From contig JARKIF010000007.1 in NCBI GenBank assembly GCA_029378245.1, positions 2,294,001 to 2,358,000 on the forward strand: a stretch of DNA of 64,000 nt, given 5' to 3'. The stretch comes from Roridomyces roridus. Taxonomy: Eukaryota; Basidiomycota; Agaricomycetes; Agaricales; Mycenaceae. The position numbers were made by a program, and so were the translations under genes. The notes under the pieces were generated by a model that was not told the origin of the DNA, searched no databases, and saw only the letters and a program-made list of their open reading frames with translations. Below are positions 1 through 14,338 of the stretch, piece after piece (position 1 is the first letter of the stretch; each line of letters begins with the position of its first letter).

Positions 1-49
1 CCCGTCGCGGCCGCGCCTCTGGCCCATAGCTTATCTTGCACCCTCGCAG

Positions 50-1756
50 GGCTCGCTACCGGCAAGAACAAGCTGACCTTCGATGCGCGCGGTAACTTCA
101 AGGTTTTTCCGCCGTTCACCTGCGGGTTTACCTGATCCAAATTCAGGTCGTGTCTTTCTCGGATATGCACTTCGGGGAGGGAGAAGAGGTGGACTGGGGC
201 CCGCAGCAGGATGTAAACACATCACGCGTCCATTCTATCGTATTGGACAACGAGAAACCCAACTATGTGTGCGTCGTCCTTCAGCGCGCTGTCGACGGAC
301 TCTCATAGCGTGCAGTGTGTTTAACGGCGATTTGATTACTGGTACGTCGCCTGCAATTCCCCGAGGCGAATGATGCTCATGTCGTAGGGGAGAATGTCTT
401 CGCGGACAACGCCACCAAGTATCTGGATCAAATGTATGCACCGACGGTGGCTCGGAACGTCCCCTTTTCGTCTACGCATGGAAATGTGCGTACCTTTCGC
501 TGCTTCGTGCCATTGAATCTGAACTCTATCTCCAGCATGACAATACTGTTTGTAATCTGCTTGTGCTCGGATTCGACGCTCAATCTCGTTCCAGCTTGCG
601 ATAAACCACCAGGAGGAAATCGAGTAAGTGGCCTTTCTCCATAGAACTCTGAAGGCACTCACCTCGACAGCTACGAGCAAGCGCACTACTCCGCTCTATC
701 CCACACACGCTCTGATGTCGGCGTCAAGCCCTGGGGATCTGGAAACTACTGCACGATAAATTCCCTGCTCTATTTCGCAAGGCTAACACTATCTCGCAGG
801 GGTACCCGTGTACGCTAAGAAGACGGACGTGGTCCCAGCGGTCATCATGTGGTTTTTCGACTCTCGTGCTTTCACAATGGGCAAGCCGTCTGATGGAAAT
901 GGTGCGTCATACCAGTAGATATTGTCTGCAGAGCTGAGGAAGCCCAGGACCGATCCCCGATGCTGCGAACTTCTACTGGGTCGACGAGAATGTCGTGCCG
1001 CAATATATCAAGCAGCAGAGCGCGGTCATGGAGCTAGTGGTACGTCAAATCTAGCCGTGTTTTACGGGGCTTGCTAACGCGACGCCAGTGGAAGAAAGTC
1101 CCACCCGCACTTGTGTTTGTGCATATTCCGGTATGCTGGACCTTGGATCGTTCGACAAGTCATTCAGGATTCGTAGGTTCAGAAGGCCGATATCCTGGCA
1201 CCGCTGTATGTCCCTTCCTCGAATCCCGGACATACTGTTTTGATGCGCTCAGGCCCTCACCCGGAGACCACGACGATGAACCCGACCCCGCTACGCAAGG
1301 GTTCTTGAACGGCACCTACACTGGGCTGGACGTTCCATGTACGTATATCCCCTCATTCGTATCTCGCAAGCTCAAAACAATTCAGTCTGGAACGCCCTCG
1401 TGGATCTCGACGGCGGGCACGGTACCGTCCTGGCCGTCACCTCCGGACACGACCACGGCGAATCGTGGTGCGCACGCGCGAAAGCATCGAGCGGTGTACC
1501 GATTTGCTTTAACGGGCATTCCGGGTACGGGGGCTACGTCACGCCGAATAGTCAGGTGCGCAATGCACGTGTTTTTGAGCTGAATTTGGGGGATTTGCGG
1601 AAGAAGGTGCCGGTTGTGCGGACGTGGAATTCTTGTGAGTGTTTTTGAATTTAATTGGGGATGGCGGGAAGCTTACATATGGGGTCTGTAGATGAGAATA
1701 GTACGATTACCGATGAAGTGGTGCTCGGACCGGAGTATATGAAGGAGTACAACTAG
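50..1756 (+). CDS. Calcineurin-like metallophosphoesterase (DCR2 type), 5' end outside window
   Basis: Metal-dependent phosphatase. I see the metal-binding blocks in order: SDMHFGE just after the intron ending at 146, NGDLIT near 325-340, GNHD across an intron (about 478-545), FVHIP near 1115 and SGHDHGESWC near 1440-1470, followed by NGHSGYGG. This order is that of the fungal DCR2/phosphoesterase family. At least eight introns of about 45-65 nt are needed to keep frame; for example 103-146 joins FDARGNFK to VVSFSDMHFGE, and the GNHD intron ends in the usual CAG. The last exon reads ENSTITDEVVLGPEYMKEYN and stops at 1754-1756. The first visible exon starts after an acceptor at 49, so the N-terminus lies left of the window. 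Substrate cannot be told; family members act on phosphoproteins or phosphate esters. All metal ligands that can be seen are intact, so the gene is probably functional. Confidence 0.9.
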
Positions 1757-2106
1757 CCTCTATCTGTGTATCTTGTACGTTCAACTTATGATATTCTGAT
1801 GTTCTGCCGCCTCCAGTGCTGCTTTTAATCACAATGGCAAATGATGTTCCGCATTCAGCGGCTGCATCTCGCCTATTACCGCGTTTCCCGCCGTTCACTA
1901 GCAGCGGGATTCAGGCCCGGCATCACCCTAGGCCTATTTGTCGGCGTCTCGAGTCTCCCGTGTGTCAGGCTCACAATACAATGAGCCACTACTTACCGCA
2001 TTCCGCACTCGTGACACCCAGGCTTTTGGCTAGGTTATAACAAGAGCCGCGATTAGTGTATGATTATTGGACCCACTCACTTCCTCCTCCCCTCCATCTG
2101 CTACCC
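1757..2106. other. Intergenic, phosphatase 3' side to P450 5' side
   Basis: No conserved coding segment seen. The stretch must hold the phosphatase 3' end and the P450 promoter; I see no clear TATA box. Confidence 0.5.
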
Positions 2107-4351
2107 ATGGAGAACGTCCAGAACCTCGGGCTTGTCCTTCAAGCTGTCGCTGCTGCAGTTGTTGCTCTCATCATATGGCACATCCTCCACCGCAGACGCA
2201 ACTCGAGCAGCGTCCGAAACATACCCGGACCGCCGTCTCCTTCTTGGCTCTTTGGTAGGTTTTCACCACGTCAGCTTTAGCTTGAATACAAGATGGATTC
2301 AATCTTGCGTCGGCAGGGAATATGGTCCAGCTTCGGTTGCCCAACGAATACGGGGATTGTGAATTCCAGTGGCAGAAGTTGTACGGAACGGTATATCGTA
2401 TCAAAGGGTGTTGCGGTGTGAGTACTGAGTGCTTTCCCTGGGATAGAACTAGCGCTGATGCTGTTTGCAGGAAGATCGTTTAATGGTTTCCGACCCAGTG
2501 GCTATGAATTTTATCCTCAACGCCAAGAAATTCGAGCAAACGCCGGCGTACGCGCGGTCCAGGCGAATTTTGTTCGACAAGACGTGTCTTTTCAATGTCA
2601 CTGGTCAGGAACACGCCAGGCTGCGTGCTGTATTCAATCCGTCTTTCTCCGCTGCTGGCATCCGTGCGTTCCATCCGATGATGGCCAAGGCTGCGGAAGA
2701 GGTGGGTTTCAGAATCGTACTATTACTCGCTGACATCCTCTGTATGTAGCTCACAAACGTCATGGATAGTCATGCAGCGGGATCCAAGACGGTGAATATG
2801 TGGCCAGTCCTTGCGAACGCTACTCTCAGTGCAATTACTCGAGGTGAGAAATACACTCTTTGTTTCTTGAATTTGTCCGCTCAATATGTTTCCCGTAAGC
2901 CGTTCTGGGTTGTGAGAGCGCAGATTTGGGAGAGGAGTTCGTGGGTCTGGTCACACGTGTAGTGTAAGCACACGAACCCCTCTTCCCGCGGGCACAAAGT
3001 CAATGATTCCCTCGCACAGGGCACTGGTCATCCAAGTCAACAAGACGTCAATTCTGATCGAATTCTTTGGGAACCAGTTCCCGGAATGGATTTGGGATAT
3101 CATCGCCCTCGTCCCGACGCAGACTTTGAAGGAGCTGAGGAAGGGGAAGGAGCTGGCGAAGCGCATTGGTGTGCGACTCGTGAGGGAGAAGGTGGCTGCG
3201 GCCAAGCTGGGTCTCGAGATGGACGGGGATGTGTTCAGCCAGCTTGGTACCAGAGTCTCGCTTGCTGGAGCTGTGTGTGCTTATTCGATTTCAGCCAAAC
3301 CAAATCATTCGGGCAAGGTCCGGTTGACTGAAGAGGAGGTAGCGGCGCATACGTCTCTCCTCGTTCTTGCGGGATACGAGACCTCGTCTAACGCACTGGC
3401 GTTTGGGTTACTCGAATTGGCTAGGAATCCTGCGTTCCAAGATGCTCTTCGGCGCGAAATTCATGGGGCGTGCGGTGGGATGGCGTTGACTGATGTGGGT
3501 TTCAACGATATGCCTCTGCTCAATGCGTTTATCAAGGTGCGATGCCTAATATACACACTTACTCGACTCACTGCTGTTTTCAACATCAACAGGAGATTCT
3601 TAGACTTCACCCCGGGCTTGGGCTGGAAGACCTCATGGCGACGGAGGATACTGTGCTTCCTCTCAGGAAAAGCATCATTACTTTGTCCGGGGAGTGCATC
3701 TCTCAGATTCCGATCCAGAAAGGACAGATTGTTGGGTTGGCTATTGCTTCGAGTCAAAGGTGAGTTAGATTGACTTGGTTGATTGTTGATTCTCTGCTTG
3801 ACTTTGTGCAGAGCGGAGTCATTGTGGGGCCCTGATGCCGATAAATTCAACCCATACCGGTGGATCCAAGGGAATAACTATCAAGGTAAAGCCTGTTTGA
3901 TCTTTCTTTCAAGGAAGAATTCATTCGTTTGTAGGCGAAGCCATTGGACCTTATGCCAATCTGTCAGTTGACTGTTTACACCTGCCGAATCGTTTGGCTT
4001 GTCTAACTCTTCCATCAGTTCGTCTTTTCTCGGAGGACCACGGACTTGTCTCGGGTGAGGGCTACTTACGAAGGGACCACTGGAAAGATACTGACATATC
4101 CCCGCGGCTTTGCAGCTGGCGATTCGCGTCAGTTGCCGTCCTCCACTCTGCCACTTTTAATTTACTGATCGCTGATGTCTGCAAATAGTCTGGTGGAGAT
4201 GCAGATGTTCCTCTGCGAACTGGTTGGGAAATACTCGTTTTCGTTCCCGGGTGAGGGGGACTCTACCCGGGCGGCTGGTGCTCATATGGTTGCACCGGTC
4301 ACTTCTGATGGGCAGAGAGGTGCTCCCTTGCGCGTTACACGGATTGTGTAG
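2107..4351 (+). CDS. Cytochrome P450 monooxygenase
   Basis: Microsomal heme-thiolate monooxygenase. The start at 2107 (MENVQNLGLVLQ) is followed by one hydrophobic anchor helix, a basic stop-transfer stretch and the proline hinge IPGPPSPSW. Later blocks: I-helix LAGYETSSNAL (AGxxT replaced by AGYET, about 3368-3400), K-helix EILRLHP after the intron ending near 3593 (ExxR), a PERF-like FNPYRW, and the heme loop FLGGPRTCLG (FxxGxRxCxG, Cys ligand present) near 4023-4060, completed over an intron to GWRFALVEMQ. About ten exons with 45-75 nt introns are required; those I checked keep frame, for example exons 2107-2254, 2317-2417 and 2471-2701. The protein ends LRVTRIV and stops at 4349-4351. Length is normal (about 520 residues). 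The CYP family and substrate cannot be assigned from sequence alone. Confidence 0.93.
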
Positions 4352-4907
4352 GGTACAATTACAGTTTCAACTTCTCGGGTCGGTTGCATTTCGTCACCTT
4401 CACCTGCTGACAACCTTGGAAGTTCTTCTGCTGACCGTGGGCCGTGGTCGTCGGCATCAACCCTCGCCGGCCGCCACCCAAATAGCTGTGGCCAGAAATA
4501 CAAGCTCCTAGACCATGGGTCGACACTCACGCACGGATCTTTTGGGATAATTTGTTTTTGTACTTGATCGTGGAATCATGCAGGTCATCCGGCATGTGGA
4601 GTTTCCAAGCAGTCGCTGGCTACATCCGCTGAATTCGGCTCATATATAAATTTCGTCTCCGCGCATGAGCGAGAGTGAACCCGAGTTGGGTAGAGTACAA
4701 CTGGGAAATTAATCGTGCCGGGACGCAATTAATCCGCGCCGCACAGCGATCGGAGACGCCGTGATCGGCATTGACGGGCGTCTACCAAATCCATTTACCC
4801 GATCCCTCTCACTCTCACCGTCACTGCGCCCACACTGCGTCCACGTCCCTTCCTTCCCTCCACCACCCTCCTTCTCCTTCTGCACATCCACAAGACAACA
4901 GCGAGCG
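4352..4907. other. Intergenic between P450 and F-box gene
   Basis: No gene seen. Pyrimidine-rich tracts (CTCTCACTCTC, TCCTTCCCTCC) at about 4800-4880 directly precede the F-box start codon and look like the CT-rich 5' leader common in fungal promoters. Confidence 0.45.
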
Positions 4908-7810
4908 ATGCGCTATCCTTCTCTGAACAAGTACAGCTGCACCGACGGGGCAGAATACCAAGACGACCAATATAATCTTACACGGACAACACCCATACCC
5001 ACACGGACACGGACGAGCACCGTCACGACTGCTCAAGTCCACGGCTTGCGGAGGCGCATCTCGACGGTTTTCGCGCGAGTGAGCAGCAACCTTGGAGGAC
5101 GCGATCGCAGGTGGGTCTTTGCTCCACGGTCTTCATCATCATTCCCCATATCCTACATCCCCCATTTCTTTTTCGCTCGGCTTGACTCTGCGAGTTGGGG
5201 TGGGTTGTACACAGGCGAGGCGAGGGTCGGACTGCCCCTGTGCCTCACCGCCTCTGACTTTGGTGGTGCCTGAACGGCGGTCATCCATCATGCATGTCAG
5301 ATGTACTCTATGTACCCCTGGCTCGCTTGGACACTGCGGCGACGGCGGTTGGCAGGCCAGAGTCGGGCCCGGGTCCATCCTGCTCGCCAAAAAAAAATTG
5401 GGATTTTCTGCGGCATTTGTGCGGAATCGGCCACGTCTGTCGAGTGTACGACACTATCCCATGTCCTCTCTCTCTTTCCTGCCCGACTTGCTCTTTTCTG
5501 TATTGTATTCAAGTCACCCAAACGCGTACTGACTGCCTTGTTTTTTGTCCAGGTCGAATAATACCAGTACCAGAAAGTGAGCATCTTCTCATGTCCTCAT
5601 CTTCTGTTCTTCTTTTCCCCGCGGTCCCGGACGGTGCTCGGCTATCCTCTTTGCCCCGTCCTTCTCCGCCCCCGTCATCGCCTGCCTCTTGGCAGGCGCA
5701 CACCATGTCGGCGTGGTATTGTGATTTGAAATACCGCGCTATGGGCACTGGGCTTGCTTGCTGGTCATGCAGGTCGTTTGTTCCCGCCGAGGCACGCATA
5801 TACGCGGGTCCCTGGATGTGGATCTGTCATCATACCCGTCCTGTCCTGTGTTTGGGATGTGCCATCTGCCGCGCTCTGCAGTGGGCGCTCGGTCGGAGAT
5901 TACTGAGATCGGGCACGGCGGTCGGTCGAGTGCCTTGTCTCTCTGTCCGCGGGCGGGTAGAAATCTCAATCCCAATCTCCGGTCCTGCTGTCCACTTGGA
6001 TCAGCGGGAGTCGGCGGACTGGGATGGGGCGGGGCTGCTACTCACACGCCTTACCCGTTTTGCCGTCTTGACTCCTCTCCGTGCTCTGCATTGGGATCAG
6101 CGGACGTGGGTGTCGGGATCTGTCATGATGCTCTTTATCGGGTGGTGTCATTGGCGCGCGTCTCCAGATCTCCGTTGGCGTGGCGGGGGTCAGGACTGTC
6201 TTTCCAGTCGTTTCTGCTTTTCATATCCACCACCACCACGATACTGATCTTCTTCCTCCAGAGACACCCCACTACCACCTCTCCGACCCCTCCCCTCTCT
6301 TCCGCCCGAGCTATGGATTCAGATCCTTGAATACTCGACATACCCCTCCTCTTCCCACGTCTGCCTGGAAACAGAGCTCCCTACATCCTTCCTTTCTCCC
6401 GCCCTCTCTCCTGCTTCTTTCGGCCCTCGATTAGCGCACTACCGCGCAACGATGGCACACAAGCGCAACCTCACGCTTGTATCTCGGGAGTGGAATGCAT
6501 ATGCCCAGCCGGTGCTCTACGAGTTCGTCTGGGTAGCACGAAGCAAGCAAGCGCAAGCTCTAGCGCTTACACTGCTTTGTGGCGCGTACTGCCTAGCGGC
6601 AGGCAAGGCATCCTCATTTGCGTCTGCCTCCCTTGCAGCGCTTACCGACCCCGACGCGCAACCACCCTTTCGTCCACCCGCCCCTGCCCATGTGCGTGCG
6701 GGCGTGGGTCGATTTATCAAAAGACTGCATGTCGAAACACCCCCGCTCGAGCGGTGTAATCCTGCTGATCTGCGACTCATCGTGGATTACGCTCCTGCCC
6801 TCGAAGTGTACTCTGACGTGCGCTCCGTGCGGCGGCGGCCAGCAGCGCAAGATGCGCTATTCGCTGCCCTCGCTGCAGGTGGTGGCCTACGGAGGCTCAC
6901 CTGGACCAACTACGATGACCCGGCGCTCGTCGGGCTCGGTGTGGGTCTCGGTGGTACGGGCGCGATGGGGGCGAGACTCGAGTACCTCGAGCTCAGCCTC
7001 GTCTCGTCTGCACGTGTTGCAGCGCTTTGCACACCCTCCACGACGGCCTCGGGCCTTGCCCTCCCCGCGCTGCGCACTCTCAAAGTGACACTCGACAATG
7101 CTGCGTTTGCGGCTCTCAGCACGTGGGCGCTCCCGGCGCTGCGGCATCTGAGCGTCCTGAGCGCGGATTTCAGCTACGCCGGGGAGGGCTTTGCACGCTT
7201 CTTTGCTGTCCATGGTGCGCGTCTCAGGCAGCTTGAGCTCGGTCATTCTTCGGCTCATCTCGAGGAGCATTATCTCACTGGGCGGCCTGGAGGCGGCGGT
7301 GGTGCCCAAGGGGCCCTCAGTCTGGCGACGTGGTGTCCTGCGTTGGAGGAGTTTGTGTGCAGTGCGGACGCTGCGTGGAACTGGCAGCACCCGGATTGGA
7401 TCGCGCCGCATACGCTCTTGTCTGCTCACCCACGGGTCAGCCTTATTGGGATTAGGGGTATTGATGCAAGATTGAGGGATGATTATGCGGCTGCTGCTGT
7501 GGGCGCGGATGATAATGCCTTCTTCTTTCGACTCCGGGAGCAGGTGGAGAGTCTGCTCCGCCGGGAGGCGTTCCCGCGGCTCAAGTATGTGAGGGATATG
7601 AGCGCGGGGAGCGATGCGCTGCGCCGGGGTGTCGTTGGGCTGTGTCATGAGAAGGACAGCGACAGCGATGCGCCTGGGGATGCGAGGGTTGTGAGGTTCT
7701 GGGAGGGTGTTTTGGGGAGGTGTAAGGAGGAGGGGGTGTGGCTGGAGGATTGGCGGGGGGTGAATGTGACGACTGGTTCGTTGAGGCGTGCGCACGCTGG
7801 GTGTGCGTGA
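4908..7810 (+). CDS. F-box protein (three exons, one of 24 nt)
   Basis: Predicted substrate-recognition subunit of an SCF-type ubiquitin ligase. I join 4908-5110, 5553-5576 and 6262-7810: phases are 2, 2 and 0, splice sites are GT-AG, and the joined frame runs RSNNTSTRKDTPLPP into LPPELWIQILEYSTYP, the start of an F-box, with LTLVSREWNAYAQPVLYEF forming its second half. The total is about 591 residues. After the F-box come leucine-rich segments (LRRLTWTNYDDPALVGLG, LRHLSVLSADFSY, LRQLELGH) typical of fungal F-box/LRR proteins. A shorter ORF starting at 6452 would lose half the F-box, so the three-exon model is preferred. The 442-nt and 685-nt introns are long for this genome. GC content rises in the last exon. 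The partner substrate is unknown. It is not closely similar to the F-box family at 15, 17, 47, 54 and 59 kb. Confidence 0.82.
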
Positions 7811-8049
7811 TGCCGACCTCCTCCCTCCCCCTCCCCCCCTCGTCCAGGATGGTGTCTTTGCTTTCGGTTCTCCCCCTTGCGTTCCCCGTCATCATTTCCC
7901 ACTGCACCCGCGATCACACGTATACCGACCGGCAATCCTCTCTCATCTCATCTCACGCACATTTTTTCGTATCATATCATTATGCACATTGCACATAACA
8001 TAAGTATAGTACATACATGCTCGGTATAAGTCCCCTCCCTTTTTATCTC

Positions 8050-8106
8050 TGCGTTTGCGTTTGCGTTTGCGTTTGCGTTTGCGTTTGCGTTTGCGTTTGC
8101 GTTGCG
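8050..8106. repeat. Hexanucleotide microsatellite (GCGTTT)n
   Basis: About eight perfect GCGTTT units from 8051, ending in an imperfect unit GTTGCG. It lies about 240 bp after the F-box stop codon, so it may be transcribed in the 3' UTR. Confidence 0.95.
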
Positions 8107-8329
8107 TTTTTCCTTTCCTCCCTCCTCCCTCCTGGATACGGTACAATACAATTTGATGGCCTTGGTAAATAAACTGTGGAGTATCGGAATACATTGGAAT
8201 TCCTGTTCGTATCTATGTCTTCGTACTGCGACACAATGCGATACGAGTGGGTGGATGGTGGAGGAGACGATCTTGTCCCAAATGAGCTCGAGGATGCCTT
8301 TCGAGAGTAAGTGTATATATATGTACGCT

Positions 8330-8384
8330 GTTCGCGCCGAGACGCTTGAGAGTACTATCGCAGTTCGCGCCGAGACGCTTGAGA
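8330..8384. repeat. Tandem duplication, 22-bp unit spaced by 33 bp
   Basis: A 22-bp unit beginning GTTCGCGCCGAGACGC occurs at 8330-8351 and again at 8363-8384 with an 11-bp spacer. It sits directly before the F-box/LRR relic. Confidence 0.9.
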
Positions 8385-8460
8385 TTCTCGACGTTCGTTT
8401 TCGAGCTCACGCGTGGACAAAACTCGAAAAGCTTTCTCTCGCGTGTATTCTTGACGAAAA
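8385..8460 (+). pseudogene. Relic of an F-box/LRR gene
   Basis: The plus frame reads AWTKLEKLSLACI, nearly the same as SWSKLEKLSLACI in the F-box/LRR gene at the right edge (minus strand near 63360-63400). Nucleotide similarity is also clear around the AAGCTTTC.CTCGCGTGTAT block. Nothing else of that gene can be read beyond about 75 bp, so this is a short decayed fragment. Confidence 0.55.
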
Positions 8461-8624
8461 TTTAGCCGCACCTCTCCGCGTTAGTCGAATTGTGTGTCAA
8501 GTACTTTTCTGTTGTGTCGTTGTATGAAGGAGCGGAAATTGGAATTGGCTTTATTGAGCTAGGTGAGATAGCGGCACAGAGCACAGTTGCGCATCAAGTT
8601 GAACTGAGAAAAACCACAGCGATG

Positions 8625-8985
8625 AAATATGTGTTCGGCCGGAGTTGAACCGTCGACAGTGAACCGAAGGAATGTCGTTCAACTTGTGTAGCGATAATTG
8701 AGGCTTCGAGACGACGAGTACCCTCTAGAATGCATTTACTAAACGCTGTATTACTACCCGTGTAACCACGCGTGCCGGGTCGTGCAGCTGGGATGACTCA
8801 AGAGTCAAGATCTGCCACCCGGTTCGAAATACCAATTAATCGCACAGTGGCTTGTAGAACATATCTGTAGAATCTATTACATACTACCATGTATGTTGAG
8901 ATGAGTCGAGATTTGATACAGCGGGACTATGTGAAAAAACGATCCCGACACCTCAGATCTACGGCTGGATTCGAACCGTTGACCG
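8625..8985 (-). repeat. tRNA-like motifs, probably SINE or tRNA-pseudogene relics
   Basis: On the minus strand, 8945-8985 carries GGTTCGAATCC (perfect B box) 30-odd bp after TGGCGCAATTG (A-box-like). A second B-box-like GGTTCAACTCC occurs near 8640-8650 and a third (CGAACCGG on the minus strand) near 8815. None folds into a full cloverleaf: acceptor and D stems do not pair. I therefore read them as tRNA-derived repeats rather than working tRNAs. Confidence 0.3.
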
Positions 8986-10137
8986 TCAGAATTGTGGTTT
9001 CAATTGCGCCAGGGCGATTCACGCTCCCCAAGTCAGTATGTACTTACCTTCGGGAGATCTAGAGCATTGGTTCCCATTGAAGTTGGTCCAAAAAGTGTGA
9101 GTTGAAATGACACCTTGATAGTTCAACCATGATGGCAGGAAAGCAGCGTCTCTCCGAGTTCTTCCAAAAGAGCTTGTTGCTACTCTGATTGGTCTCGTTT
9201 CGGCAAACTTTCTTAACTCAGAGTGAGCCAGGCCTGACCTATGTATATTCATCGATTTAGACGAGAATCCGAGTAGAATATTCTCACCATGTGTAACATA
9301 ATGTTACTGGCCCAAACCTCAATAGTCGAACATTTGTAATTGCAGTTCCTCCTTCCGAGCGAAATGAAAACCGAAGAACGCACCACGCTAGATACTTTCA
9401 TCGCTAGAATATCCAAAAAACGCGTCGGATACCTCAGTCCAGATATCCCTCTGCTCTTCATCCTCCGACTCCAAGAATCCGTGGCGGAGGCCAGACCAAG
9501 AGGTAGCAGATCAACTGATCTCTGACACTGTCTCACGCACCCCCCCCTTCCTCATTTGGGTGTAGCTCCGTGAAGTCCGCTAAGCCCGACCGCTGTCGTC
9601 TATTCGTATGTCCATTCTCTGCTTGCAATTGGGTAGCATAGGGTTTTTAACCTCTTGCTCAACACTTAAGACTGATATTTGACACCACTCGATACATTTT
9701 GTTTGCGTTTTGTCGATTCCACTGTGCCATCAAGGCCAACCGGAGATATCACCCTTGTGTCGCGGATCACTTGATTTGCCACCTCTTGGGCCAGACGCGG
9801 GACAAAGACAAACGGTGCACGCGCACGTCACGGAGTCACATTCCGATACTTATCAGTGAAGCCGGTTGATCCGTCGTCTGGATCCGGGCGATCCGACGCC
9901 GCTTGAATCAAACCAACCAACTTGAAAGTTGAGCTCCATGACGGTGCGGAACCGCCCCGCTGAAGAAGAAGAATCCTAATGTGGAACTCTCGGCAAAGAT
10001 GACCCAGGAATGGATACCCGGGCGGATAGACGGATACGCGGATGTGGTACCAGTATAGGCCAAGTCTCGGGCAAACCTTGCGTAAGCCCGAGCTGGCTCG
10101 ACCAGTTCTTCCAAACATATGTACTCACCAGACTTGG

Positions 10138-10143
10138 TATAAA
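10138..10143 (+). promoter_or_regulatory. TATA box of the tautomerase gene
   Basis: TATAAA lies 36 nt before the start codon at 10179. The short gap implies a very short 5' leader, or that the motif is fortuitous. Confidence 0.45.
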
Positions 10144-10178
10144 GCCATACGCAACATTCCAATTTCAACCAACCAGAA

Positions 10179-10740
10179 ATGCCTTTCCACAGAATCTTCG
10201 CGCCCAAGGGATTCTACTCCCCCACCGACAAAGCCTCATTCTCCGAGTCCATCACCAAAGTCTACTCCTTCCTTCCCCCCTTCTTCGTCATCGTCGTCTT
10301 CATCGACCTCCCCGACGGCGACCTCTTCGTCGGCGGCAAATTGAGCAAGAATCAAGTCCGTATCAGCGTCGAGCACGTCGCGCGTAATTTCACCAAGTGC
10401 GTCCTGTCCCTTCCTTGACTTGTGACGCTGAATAATCTGGGTCCGCAGCGATGCGGATAAACGCAAATTCATGGAGCGCTATGAAAAGGCGATCCAGCCG
10501 TTCACCAAGGAACGCGGGATCGAATGGGAGGTCCAGGTTGTTGATTGCGATGTGCGCGAGTCTCTGCCGTCGTCCTCAGTGTCTAACAGTTGTTTTTGAA
10601 CGTATCAGCGTCACCTCTTGACCCTAAACGGAATGGAGCTCCCCAAGGAGAATAGCGTCGAGGAAAAGATCTGGAAGGACAAGAATCGGGCGGTTTCATA
10701 TGAGGAGATGGAGGAAATGAAGAGCCGTGGAGTTGTTTGA
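10179..10740 (+). CDS. Tautomerase / cis-3-chloroacrylic-acid-dehalogenase-like protein
   Basis: Small cytosolic tautomerase-superfamily enzyme (Tautomerase_3, cis-CaaD type). Exons 10179-10396, 10449-10551 and 10609-10740 total 453 nt, or 150 residues, the usual length. The start gives MPFHRIFAPKG: Pro at position 2 becomes the N-terminal catalytic proline once Met is removed. Further family blocks: YSFLPPFFVIVVFIDL, FVGGKLSKNQVRI, VEHVARNF, then FMERYEKAIQPFTKERGI and WEVQVVDCD, and LTLNGMELP near the C-terminus. Both introns are about 50-57 nt and keep frame. In bacteria, relatives dehalogenate chloroacrylate or hydrate acetylenic acids; in fungi the physiological substrate is unknown, so the dehalogenase name is only a family label. 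No partner gene is nearby. Confidence 0.92.
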
Positions 10741-11571
10741 ACTGTTCACTTGTTGGAAAAGTTAGAGTCGAAATAGGCGGGAATTCATACAGTCATCGTC
10801 TCGGAGCGCAAAAAACGTGGAGGCCATCAAGTTGTACTTAGTCCAACCTCGAGTCGAACGAGGGCAAGCTGGTATGGGTGGGAGCGTGCAATACGACCAT
10901 CCGAGGTACAGTCTTGTGCAGATTAGTCTGTCTGACCTCGAATTGAACGACGTCAGGCTGATATCGTGCGATACGCATCGGACTCTCCGACAGTCCTGTA
11001 GCAGATCAGGTTCAAGTTTTATGCGCCTCAGTTGAATGGAACCTGGAGGGAACGTTAACGAAGAGCCGCGGAAAGATTTCCACTGCTGAAAGTCTCCTGG
11101 TGCACTCAAAAAAATTGGGGCATCTCAGATATGCGATGCTATCAACTGGACCTGGAGTCGAACGAGGTAAAGCTGGTATATTGGTGGCGGCGTGCGGCAC
11201 CTTCTGAAGTACGGTCTTGTGTATGCAGCGCTGTGCGCCAAGTTCGCGGTTGAAGAGAGTAACTTCATTGTCCATCGCAAGAGGTGCTCGATGGAGGAAT
11301 TGGGAGGCACGAAAACATTTGAATTTTTCAGTCATTGGACTTGATGACCAGGGCAGCAGTTCATAGCTAAAAATACACCACATTGGCAGAGTCCCAGACC
11401 TCGAGTCGAACGAAGCCCAGCTGGTGCAATATCCACGAGAGCGTGTTGAACTCCTCGTAGCCCGACGTACAAACTTGTGACTCTGAGTTCACATGAAGGA
11501 CATTTGACTAGTAATTTGAATCGAGATAGCAGTACATGCAGTCAAGGGAGGAAAACAACAACATCTCCCTC
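10741..11571. other. Spacer carrying three copies of a tRNA-like repeat
   Basis: Lies between the convergent ends of the tautomerase and amylase genes. No protein-coding segment was recognised; the repeat copies are given separately. Confidence 0.5.
10838..11480 (-). repeat. Three diverged copies of a tRNA-like repeat
   Basis: Copies begin near 10843, 11150 and 11396. On the plus strand each has GAGTCGAACGA, then AGCTGGT about 8 bp later and a conserved tail with (T)ACAGTCTTGTG or TACGGTCTTGTG. On the minus strand this is CCTCG-TTCGACT-CGAGG in copy 1, a perfect 5-bp T-arm with a 7-nt loop; copies 2 and 3 have one mismatch or wobble. A similar block occurs at 43211-43235. This suggests a tRNA-derived SINE family; a complete cloverleaf was not found. 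Confidence 0.4.

Positions 11572-14338
<2,767 letters not shown>

Larger units (their letters stand above)
7811..10178. other. Long non-genic stretch with repeats and relics
   Basis: Holds the F-box 3' flank, a hexanucleotide microsatellite, a 33-bp-spaced tandem duplication, a relic of an F-box/LRR gene and tRNA-like motifs (listed separately). From about 9000 to 10130 I see only short ORFs with no recognisable domain. Confidence 0.5.

Noticed and set aside
4761..6330. Several overlapping ORFs of 140-317 codons on both strands upstream of the F-box
   Set aside because: They cross the introns of the three-exon F-box model and have no domain; C/T-rich DNA keeps frames open by chance.
6887..7795. 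302-codon minus-strand ORF opposite the F-box gene
   Set aside because: Shadow of the GC-rich F-box/LRR exon; no motif of its own.
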